A stretch of DNA of 64,000 nucleotides from Anomaloglossus baeobatrachus. Its lineage: Eukaryota; Chordata; Amphibia; Anura; Aromobatidae. The stretch spans positions 335,313,643-335,377,642 of the forward strand of contig NC_134354.1 of the NCBI RefSeq assembly GCF_048569485.1, in the 5' to 3' direction. Under the pieces are notes generated by a model that saw only the letters and a program-made list of their open reading frames with translations, was not told the DNA's origin and did no database searches. How positions within the stretch are numbered: position 1 is the first letter of the stretch; each line of letters opens with the position of its first letter. The position numbers and the translations under genes are program-made. Shown here one piece after another: positions 11,838 through 21,935 of this stretch.

Positions 11838-12187
11838 AATTTTCTCTATACACATTAAAACATGGATTAATAGTTTGATCCTTTTTTAATAAAATAAAAA
11901 ATAAAAAATAAAAAATATTAATACATAATAAAAAATAATTTTCTATAGATTTCCATATATATAACTATACTATAAATATCACACACTGTACCATATAATG
12001 ATCTCAACTGGATCAATATGTGTTACCCCTCTGGCCCCTCTAATCAATATTATAAGCTATTGAGTTCCATCATTATATATATGCCTTTTTTGATGCAGTA
12101 AATTGCCGATTATGTGACTTTATCATGTGTTGAATGCACTATGTGCCTCCTTCTTTCATTAAATAGCTGCTTTTTCAGCTAATGTCA

Positions 12188-12349
12188 TCACTTCCGGCTT
12201 CACAGCCCTGTGATGATGCTGACTTTCCTTCCTGGAACGTGTTGCCAACCATTTGCCATCCATATACATCACTTCCTGTTTCACAGCCCTGTGATGATGC
12301 TGGCTTTCCTTCCTGGAACGTGTTGCCAACCTTTTGCCATCCATATACA
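12188..12349. repeat. 81-bp repeat inside the PLE left terminal repeat, two copies
   Basis: Units start at 12188 and 12269 (TCACTTCC(G/T)G.TTCACAGC), with a third partial start at 12350. The small ORFs on both strands here are produced by the repeat. Confidence 0.9.
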
Positions 12350-12822
12350 TCACTTCCGGTTTCGTGAAACAGGAAGTGACGTTACGTCCCGGGACCTTTA
12401 AAAACCCTCTCTCTATGACACATGTTAGCGCATTTCCCTGGCGTGATAGACGCAATACACATCAGCGCTCATTCTCCTGTGGCTCTTTGATTTACTGGTA
12501 AGAAGCTTTGCTTTATTTATATACCTGATTGTTTTTCTCTGTTTTACAGACCTGCTATCTGTGGCTGATCTCTGCCTTTATCATGCACTTACTACAATGA
12601 TGCTTGTTACAAACTATCTATTCTATTTAAAGTGATAGATATTCCCATAGGATTATCTAATTAATATTGTCTTTTGATGTTATGTGTATTGCTCTGCTGA
12701 TACACTGGTCCTTCCTGTAGTTACGATTTAAACTTGTATTTATGCGTTATATTCTGTATAAATCTGGATATTGTTTGTTATTATGCACATTATAGCACAT
12801 TCTCTTTGTATTTTCTGTTTAG

Positions 12823-12882
12823 TGTGAAGTTTAATCGGATGAAGGTCAAAGTGTGACCGAAACGTCATTTATATTTTTCACA
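12823..12882 (+). ncRNA. Hammerhead-ribozyme-like motif in the PLE left terminal repeat
   Basis: CGGATGA (12836-12842) is followed by a five-pair stem GGTCA-AAGTG-TGACC, then GAAAC and GTC (12864-12866). Flanking sequences pair as stem I: TGTGAA (12823-12828) with TTCACA (12877-12882), and AAT with ATT next to the core. This is the layout of the minimal type-I hammerheads known from PLE terminal repeats, with a very short stem III. The core differs from the consensus CUGANGA at one base (U4 is G), so activity may be low or lost. Confidence 0.6.
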
Positions 12883-13058
12883 CAAAAGAATTACTAAATA
12901 AAGTGTTTTTTCTTTTTGCACAATCCATTGTGAGTGCCGGATTCTTTTTCTGATATATAAGGGTTTGGACCCTATCCTGGCACCTCCCTGTCTAACAGAG
13001 TGCCATACTTCTTTTTTGAATATATACTCCTATAGTACGTGCACCTGTTTTTTCCAGT

Positions 13059-13811
13059 ATGTCTACTGAGATTTTTTCCTATTCCACTGGTGAAACATCT
13101 GATATTATTGGACGGACCACTGTTTCAGGGGATTTTTTACACATTCCCTCCCAAGAGTTCAAGACTAGAGATTTTGAAAAGGAGTCCCGACACCTCCTTA
13201 ATCTGGAATTACATTGTGCTACCATCACTGAATATCTTCGCGTCAAGAGAATCCCAAGAGGACTTCGAGTCAATCTAAGACCCACCATTTTTAGTGATAA
13301 CAAAGAGTTTTGCACAGTCTTTGAACAGATATTAAATAAATGTTCATTGGATTTGATGATCCTGACTCTTGAATATTTACACAAATCCATTGATTCGACT
13401 AAAGAAAAGGTGACCTCTGTTGAAACTCAGCTTGAATCCACACTTCCATCTGAGGAATTCTCTACAATGAAGGAGAAATTACAATCTTCTTTGTTGGTTC
13501 ACAAGCAGGAATCACAAAAGAAGAAACGTCAAAAATTCCTACGAGATACAGAGGACTATGTCAATAATCGGGTGTATCGCTGGCATGAATCATTTAAGCC
13601 GCGTCCTTTTAGATCTTATCGTTCTTCTTCTGATACTTCTTTGTCTGGTTCGGATAACGGGTTCCGATCCCGTCAAGGTAGATATGCACCATATTTTTTA
13701 GGTCAAGGACGACCCCAAGGCCGAAGAGGCAGACGCGGCGGGGGGGACAGTGTCATAGACACTCCAAGAACCAATATGACAACCAGATCCCAGGTAGGGA
13801 GGAGTCTCTAG
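13059..13811 (+). CDS. PLE ORF1 protein
   Basis: A 250-residue protein starting MSTEIFSYSTGETSD. The middle (about residues 50-110) contains ELHCATITEYLRVKRIPRGL and a CSLDLMILTLEYLHKSID helix, followed by a predicted coiled-coil stretch (residues 110-165) and an Arg/Gly-rich basic tail (GRPQGRRGRRGGG, about 220-232). Proteins of this type precede the RT in vertebrate PLEs; a nucleic-acid-binding role is inferred from the basic tail. The next ORF starts 38 bp downstream in another frame, so ORF2 may need reinitiation, frameshifting or splicing. No similarity to a host protein is recognised. Confidence 0.8.
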   Translation: MSTEIFSYSTGETSDIIGRTTVSGDFLHIPSQEFKTRDFEKESRHLLNLELHCATITEYLRVKRIPRGLRVNLRPTIFSDNKEFCTVFEQILNKCSLDLMILTLEYLHKSIDSTKEKVTSVETQLESTLPSEEFSTMKEKLQSSLLVHKQESQKKKRQKFLRDTEDYVNNRVYRWHESFKPRPFRSYRSSSDTSLSGSDNGFRSRQGRYAPYFLGQGRPQGRRGRRGGGDSVIDTPRTNMTTRSQVGRSL

Positions 13812-13849
13812 TTATCAATATTTCTTCTAAGAACCTTACACCACAACAA

Positions 13850-16066
13850 ATGTGCTTATTACAAAAAGGTTTATCCTTTTCCCCAACATATAAATTTAAT
13901 TCTTTCAATTTACATATGGATCTACAAAAATTCTTTAGATCATTAAGATTAAAAGCACATTTTTCTCCACATGGTTCTGGTTACATTCCAAGTAGAGATA
14001 TAGTTACTCCAAGAACGCCTATTAACCTCTCTGACCTGGGTCTCAGAATTAAGAGTACTTTTATGCCTCCAAAAAATTTGCCAGCTATTGAAACATTTAT
14101 TTCGTTAGTTGATCGTGATGTATCACAACTATGTAAAGATATTGAACAGGGTCTTCTTTTTTGTCCATCCAATATGTCTCAATCTGATAAATTGGCTCTT
14201 GAATCACTGATTAAAGACAAAGAATTAATTTTGAAACCTGCCGATAAAGGCGGAGCTACAGTTATAATGGATAAACGGATGTATATTGACGAAGTCATGA
14301 CCCAACTTTCTAATATTGAGGTGTATACTGCCTTGACCAATAATCCCACATCTTCTATTCGAGCTAAAATTAGAAATACTATAGAACCCTATCTAAAATC
14401 AGGCCTCATTGATGATAAAGTTTTTGAATTTCTACAGAAGAAAGATCCAATGGTACCTATTTTCTATATATTACCTAAAATTCATAAAAATTTGGAGAAA
14501 CCCCCTGGCAGACCCATCGTGGCGGGTACGGATTCAATTTTATCACCATTGGCCATTTTATTAGAAAAAATTTTGACTCCATTGATAAAAAAAACCGAGT
14601 CCTTTTTATTAGATACGGGTGAATTTTTGGATACGATTCGTAAGTTTGATCATATAACATCTGATGCCATTTTGGTCACGTGGGATATAGGCAGTCTATA
14701 TACCTCAATTACTCATGAAAAAGGTATTAATGCTGTGCATAAACTATTATCTGACCATAATTTTGACTCTGAGACAAAAAAATTCTGTATAGAATTATTG
14801 AATATTGTATTAAGGGAAAATTTTTTTCTTTTTCAGGATAGTTTTTATTTACAGATACAAGGTACAGCTATGGGGTCCAATGTAGCCCCCCCCTATGCTA
14901 ATTGCTATATGTCACAATTTGAACAAACATTTATCTATCCACATGAACTTTTTGAATCACATGTTTTATGTTGGAAACGATATATAGATGATGTCTTTTG
15001 CATATGGGGGGGCTCATTGGACTCCCTTTTAACATTCCACAACTATTTAAACAATATTTGGCCAGAATTACAATTCACTATACAATATGATTATAATAGG
15101 ATAAGCTTTTTGGATACTATGGTCATTAAAGGTGATGACGGCAAATTAGAGACTGATCTTTACACTAAGGCTACTGATAAAAATAATTTACTACAGTTCT
15201 CTAGCTGCCACCCTAAGGCCGTAAAGAAATCAATTCCGAAATCTCAATTTCTCAGAGTCAAAAGAATTGTCAGTCAAGATGCTACAAAGACATTGAGACT
15301 TGATGAGATGAATTCCAGATTTAAAGCGAGGGGGTACCCTGACAATATATTGAAGGACAGCTTGAATAGTGACAGTAGGAAATCTGATATGGGTAACCGT
15401 ATTCCTTTTGTTCATAGCTTTCATCCTTATTCCTATAAGGTTCATAAACTTATCCGCCGCAACTGGTATATTTTGAGTCGAGGTTATCCTCAGGTGGCTG
15501 AATTCCAAAAGCCGTTTCTTCCCTGTTTTTGCAGGGCTCCTAATTTAAGGAATAAAATAGTTAGGGCGGATATAGGCTCTATTGCTCCCTCTTTTTCACA
15601 GAGCTATTTGAGTACACCACGTAAAGGCACTTTTCCGTGCCTTAATTGCCTACAGTGTAATAATATTATTAAGGGTGATAAGGTGTTCCATCCACAAACT
15701 GGTCAAGGTTTTTCCATTAAAGGATTCTTCACGTGTGACAGCTCCTATGTTGTTTATGTGATCAAATGCCCATGTGGCCTACTTTATGTTGGAGAAACCA
15801 CTCAGTCTATACGTGATAGGATCTCACAACATAAGTCTACTATTCGCTGTGAACGTCTTCATCTTCCTCTTCCTTCTCATTTTCATAAATTGGGACATAG
15901 GGTATCTCAGCTTAGATATCAGGTACTTGAACAGATTCCACAAATGAGAAGGGGTCACAGTAGGGTAACACTCTTGAAAAAACGTGAAGCTTTTTGGATT
16001 TTTGTTTTACAGACTATGGAACCTAAAGGTCTCAACAGAGAATTTGATATAGGGAGCTTTATGTAA
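13850..16066 (+). CDS. PLE ORF2: reverse transcriptase plus GIY-YIG endonuclease
   Basis: A 738-residue open frame. LILKPADKGGATVIMDKRMY (about residues 125-145), FYILPKIHKNLEKPPGRPIV, LVTWDIGSLYTSI (catalytic Asp279), IQGTAMGSNVAPPYANCYM and RYIDDVFCIW (Y378-D381, the YxDD box) are the ordered RT motifs of Penelope elements. After a linker, SYVVYVIKCPCGLLYVGETT (from about residue 631) is the GIY-YIG signature. It is followed by the Arg of SIRDRISQHK, a conserved His (SHFHKLGH) and the Glu-Asn end (KKREAFWIF...GLNREFD). It makes first-strand DNA at a nicked target and cuts the target itself (family knowledge). No internal stop; key residues present. The start was taken at the first ATG after ORF1; a start nearer ORF1 is possible. 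Confidence 0.95.
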   Translation: MCLLQKGLSFSPTYKFNSFNLHMDLQKFFRSLRLKAHFSPHGSGYIPSRDIVTPRTPINLSDLGLRIKSTFMPPKNLPAIETFISLVDRDVSQLCKDIEQGLLFCPSNMSQSDKLALESLIKDKELILKPADKGGATVIMDKRMYIDEVMTQLSNIEVYTALTNNPTSSIRAKIRNTIEPYLKSGLIDDKVFEFLQKKDPMVPIFYILPKIHKNLEKPPGRPIVAGTDSILSPLAILLEKILTPLIKKTESFLLDTGEFLDTIRKFDHITSDAILVTWDIGSLYTSITHEKGINAVHKLLSDHNFDSETKKFCIELLNIVLRENFFLFQDSFYLQIQGTAMGSNVAPPYANCYMSQFEQTFIYPHELFESHVLCWKRYIDDVFCIWGGSLDSLLTFHNYLNNIWPELQFTIQYDYNRISFLDTMVIKGDDGKLETDLYTKATDKNNLLQFSSCHPKAVKKSIPKSQFLRVKRIVSQDATKTLRLDEMNSRFKARGYPDNILKDSLNSDSRKSDMGNRIPFVHSFHPYSYKVHKLIRRNWYILSRGYPQVAEFQKPFLPCFCRAPNLRNKIVRADIGSIAPSFSQSYLSTPRKGTFPCLNCLQCNNIIKGDKVFHPQTGQGFSIKGFFTCDSSYVVYVIKCPCGLLYVGETTQSIRDRISQHKSTIRCERLHLPLPSHFHKLGHRVSQLRYQVLEQIPQMRRGHSRVTLLKKREAFWIFVLQTMEPKGLNREFDIGSFM

Positions 16067-16450
16067 AAAAATTTTTTTTGCACTCTTGTGAAAAATTATT
16101 TTTTTTTTACACTCATGAAAACACTCTCTTATACATTTATCCACGTATATGTCTAGGTTCCTTTGTATATTCAGTGTGTTATATTTATGGATATATATTT
16201 CTATACGGTCTTGGATAATATTTATTTTATTCTATTGGGTATTTTTTATAATTTTTTTTATAATTTTTTTATATACATTTTGTTTTATTAACTGATTTTC
16301 ATTTTTTCTCTCTTATGTTTAGTCAATATTACAGGCCAATTAAATCTGATGAACTCATCAATCAACCTTTGGTATTTAAATTTATGTTTTATTTTTTATA
16401 TAAATGAAATTTTTTTCATATATCTTATATTTTTATTAATTTTTATGCCT
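16067..16450 (+). other. PLE 3' non-coding region between ORF2 and right terminal repeat
   Basis: Very AT-rich with T runs and no ORF. It ends at the second AATTTTCTCTATACAC that opens the right terminal repeat. Confidence 0.8.
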
Positions 16451-17640
16451 AATTTTCTCTATACACATTAAAACATGGATTAATATTTTGATCCTTTTTT
16501 TAATAAAATAAAAAATAAAAAATATTAATACATAATAAAAAATAATTTTCTATAGATTTCCATATATATAACTATACTATAAATATCACACACTGTACCA
16601 TATAATGATCTCAACTGGATCAATATGTGTTACCCCTCTGGCCCCTCTAATCAATATTATAAGCTATTGAGTTCCATCATTATATATATGCCTTTTTTGA
16701 TGCAGTAAATTGCCGATTATGTGACTTTATCATGTGTTGAATGCACTATGTGCCTCCTTCTTTCATTAAATAGCTGCTTTTTCAGCTAATGTCATCACTT
16801 CCGGCTTCACAGCCCTGTGATGATGCTGACTTTCCTTCCTGGAACGTGTTGCCAACCATTTGCCATCCATATACATCACTTCCTGTTTCACAGCCCTGTG
16901 ATGATGCTGGCTTTCCTTCCTGGAACGTGTTGCCAACCTTTTGCCATCCATATACATCACTTCCTGCTTCACAGCCCTGTGATGATGCTGGCTTTCCTTC
17001 CTGGAACGTGTTGCCAACCTTTTGCCATCCATATACATCACTTCCGGTTTCGTGAAACAGGAAGTGACGTTACGTCCCGGGACCTTTAAAAACCCTCTCT
17101 CTATGACACATGTTAGCGCATTTCCCTGGCGTGATAGACGCAATACACATCAGCGCTAATTCTCCTGTGGCTCTTTGATTTACTGGTAAGAAGCTTTGCT
17201 TTATTTATATACCTGATTGTTTTTCTCTGTTTTACAGACCTGCTATCTGTGGCTGATCTCTGCCTTTATCATGCACTTACTACAATGATGCTTGTTACAA
17301 ACTATCTATTCTATTTAAAGTGATAGATATTCCCATAGGATTATCTAATTAATATTGTCTTTTGATGTTGTGTATTGCTCTGCTGATACACTGGTCCTTC
17401 CTGTAGTTACGATTTAAACTTGTATTTATGCGTTATATTCTGTATAAATCTGGATATTGTTTGTTATTATGCACATTATAGCACATTCTCTTTGTATTTT
17501 CTGTTTAGTGTGAAGTTTAATCGGATGAAGGTCAAAGTGTGACCGAAACGTCATTTATATTTTTCACACAAAAGAATTACTAAATAAAGTGTTTTTTCTT
17601 TTTGCACAATCCATTGTGAGTGCCGGATTCTTTTTCTGAT
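16451..17640 (+). repeat. PLE right terminal repeat
   Basis: Second copy of the left terminal repeat, including the same start and end. It has three full 81-bp internal units (starts 16795, 16876, 16957) against two at the left. Otherwise nearly identical. Confidence 0.92.
17509..17568 (+). ncRNA. Hammerhead-ribozyme-like motif in the PLE right terminal repeat
   Basis: Identical to the left motif: CGGATGA at 17522, stem II GGTCA/TGACC, then GAAAC and GTC at 17550-17552, with TGTGAA/TTCACA as outer stem I. Two copies in direct repeats fit the idea that PLE hammerheads act as dimers. Confidence 0.6.
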
Positions 17641-18290
17641 ACTCTTGTCTGCTGTTATGTCATCAATAAACACAAGTGACCTAGTGCCATTGAAAGCCAT
17701 GCATGCCCATGCCATCACGTTGCCTCCACCATGTTTTACAGAGGATGCGGTGTGCCTTGGATCATGTGCCGTTTTCTTTCTTCTCCAAACTTTTTTCTTC
17801 CCATCATTCTGGTACAGGTTGATCTTTGTCTCATCTGTCCATAGAATACTTTTCCAGAACTGAGCTGGCTTCATGAGGTGTTTTTCAGCAAATTTAACTC
17901 TGGCCTGTCTATTTTTGGAATTGATGAATGGTTTGCATCTAGATGTGAACCCTTTGTATTTACTTTCATGGAGTCTTCTCTTTACTGTTGACTTAGAGAC
18001 AGATACACCTACTTCACTGAGAGTGTTCTGGACTTCAGTTGATGTTGTGAACGGGTTCTTCTTCACCAAAGAAAGTATGCGGCGATCATCCACCACTGTT
18101 GTCATCCGTGGACGCCCAGGCCTTTTTGAGTTCCCAAGCTCACCAGTTAATTCCTTTTTTCTCAGAATGTACCCGACTGTTGATTTTGCTACTCCAAGCA
18201 TGTCTGCTATCTCTCTGATGGATTTTTTTTCTTTTTTTTCAGCCTCAGGATGTTCTGCTTCACCTCAATTGAGAGTTCCTTAGACCGCAT
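17641..18290 (-). pseudogene. Tc1 transposase, N-terminal part
   Basis: A start codon at 18290 gives MRSKELSIEVKQNIL, followed by an A-rich run where the frame shifts. The frame then reads MLGVAKSTVGYILRKKELTG (helix-turn-helix), GRPRMTTVVDDRRILSL and WTDETKINLYQNDGKKKVW (first catalytic Asp in TDE). The typical family length is about 340 residues; this piece supplies the DNA-binding half and the first catalytic residue. Its last 291 bp (17641-17931) duplicate 11547-11837 at about 98 percent identity by eye. Confidence 0.9.
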
Positions 18291-18678
18291 GTTGTCTGGT
18301 CACAGCAACAGCTTCCAAATGCAAAACCACACACCTGTAATCAACCCCAGACCTTTTAACTACTTCATTGATTACAGGTTAACGAGGGAGACGCCTTCAG
18401 AGTAAATTGCAGCCCTTAGAGTCCCTTGTCCAATTACTTTTGGTCCCTTGAAAAAGAGGAGGCTATGCATTACAGAGCTATGATTCCTAAACCCTTTCTC
18501 CGATTTGGATGTGAAAACTCTCATATTGCAGCTGGGAGTGTGCACTTTCAGCCCATATTATATATATAATTGTATTTCTGAACATGTTTTTGTAAACAGC
18601 TAAAATTATAAAAATAAAAATAAAAATAAGTTGAATTACATTAAGAAAATAGTTGTTACACAATTATAATAATATTGT

Positions 18679-18936
18679 TTGCTGATTTGGACTACAAAAA
18701 AAAATAAAAAAATTAGACGATACAGTGGTGTAGGTGCAACCAGATTAATTGATCATGTTAGACAAGTGCATAATACTGACTGTAACGTTTTATCTTTTGC
18801 TGGCTTAGAATTAGTGGAGCCTGTGGCAAGAGGTGGAGACACCCATAAAATGCTGCTCAGAAAAGAGGCAGAATATATTATAAGATTTAATGCCACAGGT
18901 CCGCTAGGACTAAATGATAAAAATGACTTTTCTTAG
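18679..18936 (+). pseudogene. C-terminal remnant of a second Penelope-like ORF (probable)
   Basis: The 85-codon reading ends with RGGDTHKMLLRKEAEYIIRF and ATGPLGLNDKNDFS. It follows the closing pattern of PLE GIY-YIG domains (basic-GGD, LL(K/R)(R/K)E..(W/Y)I, GLN...). Compare the intact ORF2 end at 15950-16060 (RGHSRVTLLKKREAFWIF ... GLNREFDIGS). Downstream, near 19125-19160, AAGTGCGAAATGGCTG resembles the GAAAC region that follows PLE ORFs. No RT part is left. Assignment by motif only. Confidence 0.45.
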
Positions 18937-20000
18937 GATAATTCTGTATATGTTAAAAGTAATATGGTATAAAAGGAAATAATCATTACAGTATACTGTT
19001 GCTATTCCTTTAAGATCTTTGTGATATATTGTTTTTAATATATTTTAATTATGTGACATCAACCACATGTTTGGTAGATTTAAAACGGACATGATGTCAC
19101 ACACCCTCAGACCAGCTTAAGCACTGAGAGTAAGTGCGAAATGGCTGTTGTCTGACGTGTCAGGCAGTCCTCTCCCTCCCCGCCAGCCCCACGTAAGAAA
19201 GCCATAGAACCCATAGGGTGGAGGGGCGACATGACTAGAGGGAAGGGAAGGAGTGATGGGGTTAATAGGAACAGGAATGTTTGTGTATAGGGCAGAGAAA
19301 GGGATTGGTGGGGAGGAGGAGTTCCCTGGAGGAAGAGGTGGGACAGATGAGGGGTGTAAGTATAGGAAATTTGGCTTATCCCCTCTCTTGATTTCCGGAT
19401 ATGGAGCGATCCCCACCCACCCTCCTTTGTGTTTGGTACGGTGGAAAATAGTTGCCTGGGTTGTTTTCTTTGTCACAGCAGCGGGGGGTAGGTCTGGTCC
19501 AGAGGCCGTTGAAGGCAATGGTAACTGGACTGAGGGACACCATCTTGGTATGGTGGCTCCGGGTTCCAGACACGGGGTTCTGCAAAGTTGGGGGTATTAA
19601 TCCGTTGGTGATTAATACCTCATCTCTGGGTCGGTGTGTTGCGGCCAGGGATATTGGTGTGAGAAGTTGTTCCTGGACTGGGCCTACTCGGGGTTATATA
19701 TTTAATGTATTGATTACTGTGTTACCTATTATTTGTTGGGGTCGCCCGTTGGACGGCACCCCCTTGTGTTTAGAATGTAAATAATAGGTAATAAAGGCTG
19801 CTGTGGCCAATTTGAACCAAGTCACATGCAGTCCGTGTATTATTTACAGATGGTATTGGTGGGTAACACATACACACAGCACGACTGGAGAATCCTTCCT
19901 CAATGGTCATGTAACCACCACATTTTGAATAAATGAACCTTCTGCACAGCAAGAACTGGTGAGTGCCATTTTTTCTTCCAAAAGTGCTTGTGAATATTTG
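18937..20000 (+). other. Probable 3' region of the PLE remnant, with tail-like end
   Basis: Non-coding. It contains a hairpin-forming GTATTAATCcgttgGTGATTAATAC (19592-19616), the degenerate GAAA-type motif near 19137, and AATAAATG (19930) followed by GGTGAGTGCCATTTTTTCTT, the same end order as in the intact PLE. The 19900-19975 part recurs inverted at 6400-6475. Several elements may be mixed here. Confidence 0.35.
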
Positions 20001-20455
20001 CCTTCTAAAATGAGCACACCAGAGCAGCACCGATATTAGTATGTTTGCTATGGACACTGATCTTTCAGGAGAGCAAGTGTGTGAAGCAATGCCCCAGATT
20101 CTACTCTAACTTGCTGAAATAAACTTTATTAAACATTCCCCTGTACATAACCCCCTTTAAAGTGACCCCCAGGGTCACAGAACCAGGCAACAGCCACCCA
20201 ATGACACATCCCAGTTATATATCGCCCTTGACCGAGTACCCCATAGCCTTGGGGCGGAACACATCCACCATATGGGAACCTCCTTACTATTCTCTAACAG
20301 ATCATATCAGGGGTATAAAGAAGGTGCAATTTAAATTCAAATGTTGAACCTTTTTATCTCCCAGGAGATGAACTCTCATCAGAGGAGTCTGGCAGTGGCA
20401 TACACATCTCTATCCATTGAGAATTCATTAATGTTTGGCCAATCTGAATATTCAT
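20001..20455. other. No recognisable feature
   Basis: Contains AATAAACTTTATTAAAC at about 20118 and otherwise unremarkable sequence. ORFs are short and carry no known motif. Confidence 0.6.
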
Positions 20456-21927
20456 TGTAACGCTCACCGCTGGAGATGAGGTGGCGAGCAGGAGTGGACC
20501 CACTGGACAGATGGCAAACTCAGGCTTACTCTTTAGTGGGAGAAGCTTGACTGGGCGCTTGCCAAGACACAAAATGCCAGGTGTCACTCATAGGGCAGTA
20601 ATCGGGACTATGGCAGCTGAGCTGAGAAGGGTGACAGCAGGACTGGGGTCATGTAATGGACAGAACAGGAAGGACGGGCATAGGTAGAACAAACAGTACT
20701 AGCAGGACAAACAGGGCACAACAGGAACACAGTCTGGACGGGGAACAGGCAAGACAGGTACAGGCAGGTGCAGGCCTTCTGGCATGGGTCATCAGGCTCA
20801 GGTCACCAGGCAAGGAACATCAGGCAAAGGACATTGGACACAAGTGCAGCCAGGACAGGACATCTGAAGGAACGCCGGTCATCAGGGTCAAGGTCATCAG
20901 GCATGGAACTCCAGTCATCAGGGTTCAGGTGATCAGGCACAAATCACTAGGCATGTGAAATCAGGCATAGGACTTCAGACACAGGTGCAGCCGAGGTGGC
21001 TGAGGCAGACATGACGACAGGTGCAGGCAGGTACAGACACAGATAAGAATAAAACGCAAAAGGACAAAATGTAGAATCATTACTTATTCTAATAGACTAA
21101 ACCCAATAAACAATCGTATTAACCAGAAGAGAGAGCTGGGAATCATAGTCTGCACATATAATAATAAGGCATCAAAACTAAAATCTTGCATTTAAAAAAG
21201 TTTTTTTATTTTACCAAGAAATATTATTAGCAAGATTGTAAGTACATTACATTAAATAGTAGTTAAATCACATACAGGTTAATACAAGAGGGGATCCTGA
21301 CATAATGCACTATGGTCCGACACCAAACATGGTAAAATTCCAATATCCTATAATGTTCATAAAAGAAGGCCTCACATATGGTACAATCATCAAAGACATA
21401 TATTCCAATATCAAAAACATAAATGCATTGTGGGCATTCAGAGAATCAATAAGGATTAATATGCATGCTGCCGTAAGAGAAGGGGAACTTCAAATGGTCA
21501 TTATAGTGACAAAGTCACAGAGTAAACTAGTTATTCCCCGACAAAACATGCAGCCATACAAGGTTAAACATAATTACCCATGTTCAGGTGGATGCCAGTG
21601 TGGAAAACGTGCCCCGACGCGCACGTTTCGTTAGCTTCCTCGGGGGGCCGTGGTGTAAGACACAGGGTGCAGGATACAGACTGGTGCAGGGTGCAGGGTA
21701 CAGACTGATTCAGACACAGGTACAGGGTACAGACTGGTTCAGACACAGGTGCAGGAATCAGGCTGGAACGGAGACAGGTCCAGGATACAGGCTGGTATGG
21801 ACACAGGTACAGGATGCAGGCTGGAACCAGGGAACAGACAGGACAGGTCCAGTAAAACAGATAGGACAGATCCAAGGAGACAGACAGGACCGACACAGCA
21901 GAGCAGAGCTGATTGCATGCAGGACTG
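20456..21927. other. Unclassified repeat with CAGG-rich degenerate repeats, interrupted by a PLE-like fragment
   Basis: From TGTAACGCTCACC at 20456 the sequence is rich in loosely repeated blocks such as CATCAGGCA, ACAGGTGCAGG and GACAGGACAGG. The same style resumes at 21650-21927 and, beyond the hAT insertion, at 39790-39830, consistent with one old repeat interrupted twice. The TG start could be an LTR terminus but no matching end was found. Confidence 0.35.
21061..21646 (-). mobile_element. Fragment of a Penelope-like terminal repeat (probable)
   Basis: On the minus strand it begins CCCGAGGAAGCTAACGAAAC followed by GTGCGCGTCGGGG. That resembles a degraded hammerhead-like start (CYGAnGA, short stem, GAAAC) as found in amphibian PLE terminal repeats. 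The rest is AT-rich with T runs. No ORF with PLE motifs is present. Weakly supported. Confidence 0.35.
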
Positions 21928-21935
21928 GTGCTGGA
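21928..21935. repeat. hAT-A target site duplication, left copy (GTGCTGGA)
   Basis: The eight bases immediately before the left TIR are identical to 39782-39789 immediately after the right TIR. Eight-base duplications are the hAT signature. Confidence 0.93.

Larger units (their letters stand above)
11838..12955 (+). repeat. PLE left terminal repeat (pseudo-LTR)
   Basis: It starts AATTTTCTCTATACACATTA and ends GTGCCGGATTCTTTTTCTGA. The same sequence recurs at 16451-17640 with under about 1 percent substitutions by eye. It contains two full copies of an 81-bp repeat (12188-12349) and a hammerhead-like motif (12823-12882), and ends after an AATAAA at about 12897. Confidence 0.92.
11838..17640 (+). 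mobile_element. Full-length Penelope-like retroelement (PLE)
   Basis: Two direct terminal repeats (about 11838-12955 and 16451-17640) flank a 5' leader, ORF1 (13059-13811), ORF2 (13850-16066) and an AT-rich 3' region. ORF2 has a Penelope-type reverse transcriptase followed by a GIY-YIG endonuclease, the hallmark of endonuclease-bearing PLEs. Both ORFs are open, so the copy looks complete and fairly young. It sits inside a Tc1 element. The right terminal repeat is longer mainly because it holds three rather than two copies of an 81-bp internal repeat. PLE mobility works by target-primed reverse transcription, which often leaves repeated or partial terminal units (family knowledge). Confidence 0.92.
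10902..18606 (-). mobile_element. Tc1/mariner transposon, split by a Penelope-like element; right TIR missing
   Basis: The left end reads CAGTTAGGTCCAGAAATATT directly after TA (10900-10901), the typical Tc1-like terminal repeat and TA target. Tc1 sequence runs 10902-11837 and resumes at 17641-18606. Base 17641 matches 11547, so 291 bp are present on both sides of the inserted Penelope-like element. At the right, homology stops near 18606 (ATTGTATTTCTGAACATGTT, then AT-rich DNA). The expected inverted copy of the left terminus is absent, so the element is truncated and cannot be mobile as it stands. The transposase is on the minus strand. Confidence 0.85.

Noticed and set aside
19770-20057. 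Minus-strand ORF of 95 codons
   Set aside because: Overlaps repeat tails shared with 6400-6475; no domain.
21305-21634. 109-codon ORF
   Set aside because: No motif; it lies across a probable PLE terminal-repeat fragment on the other strand.
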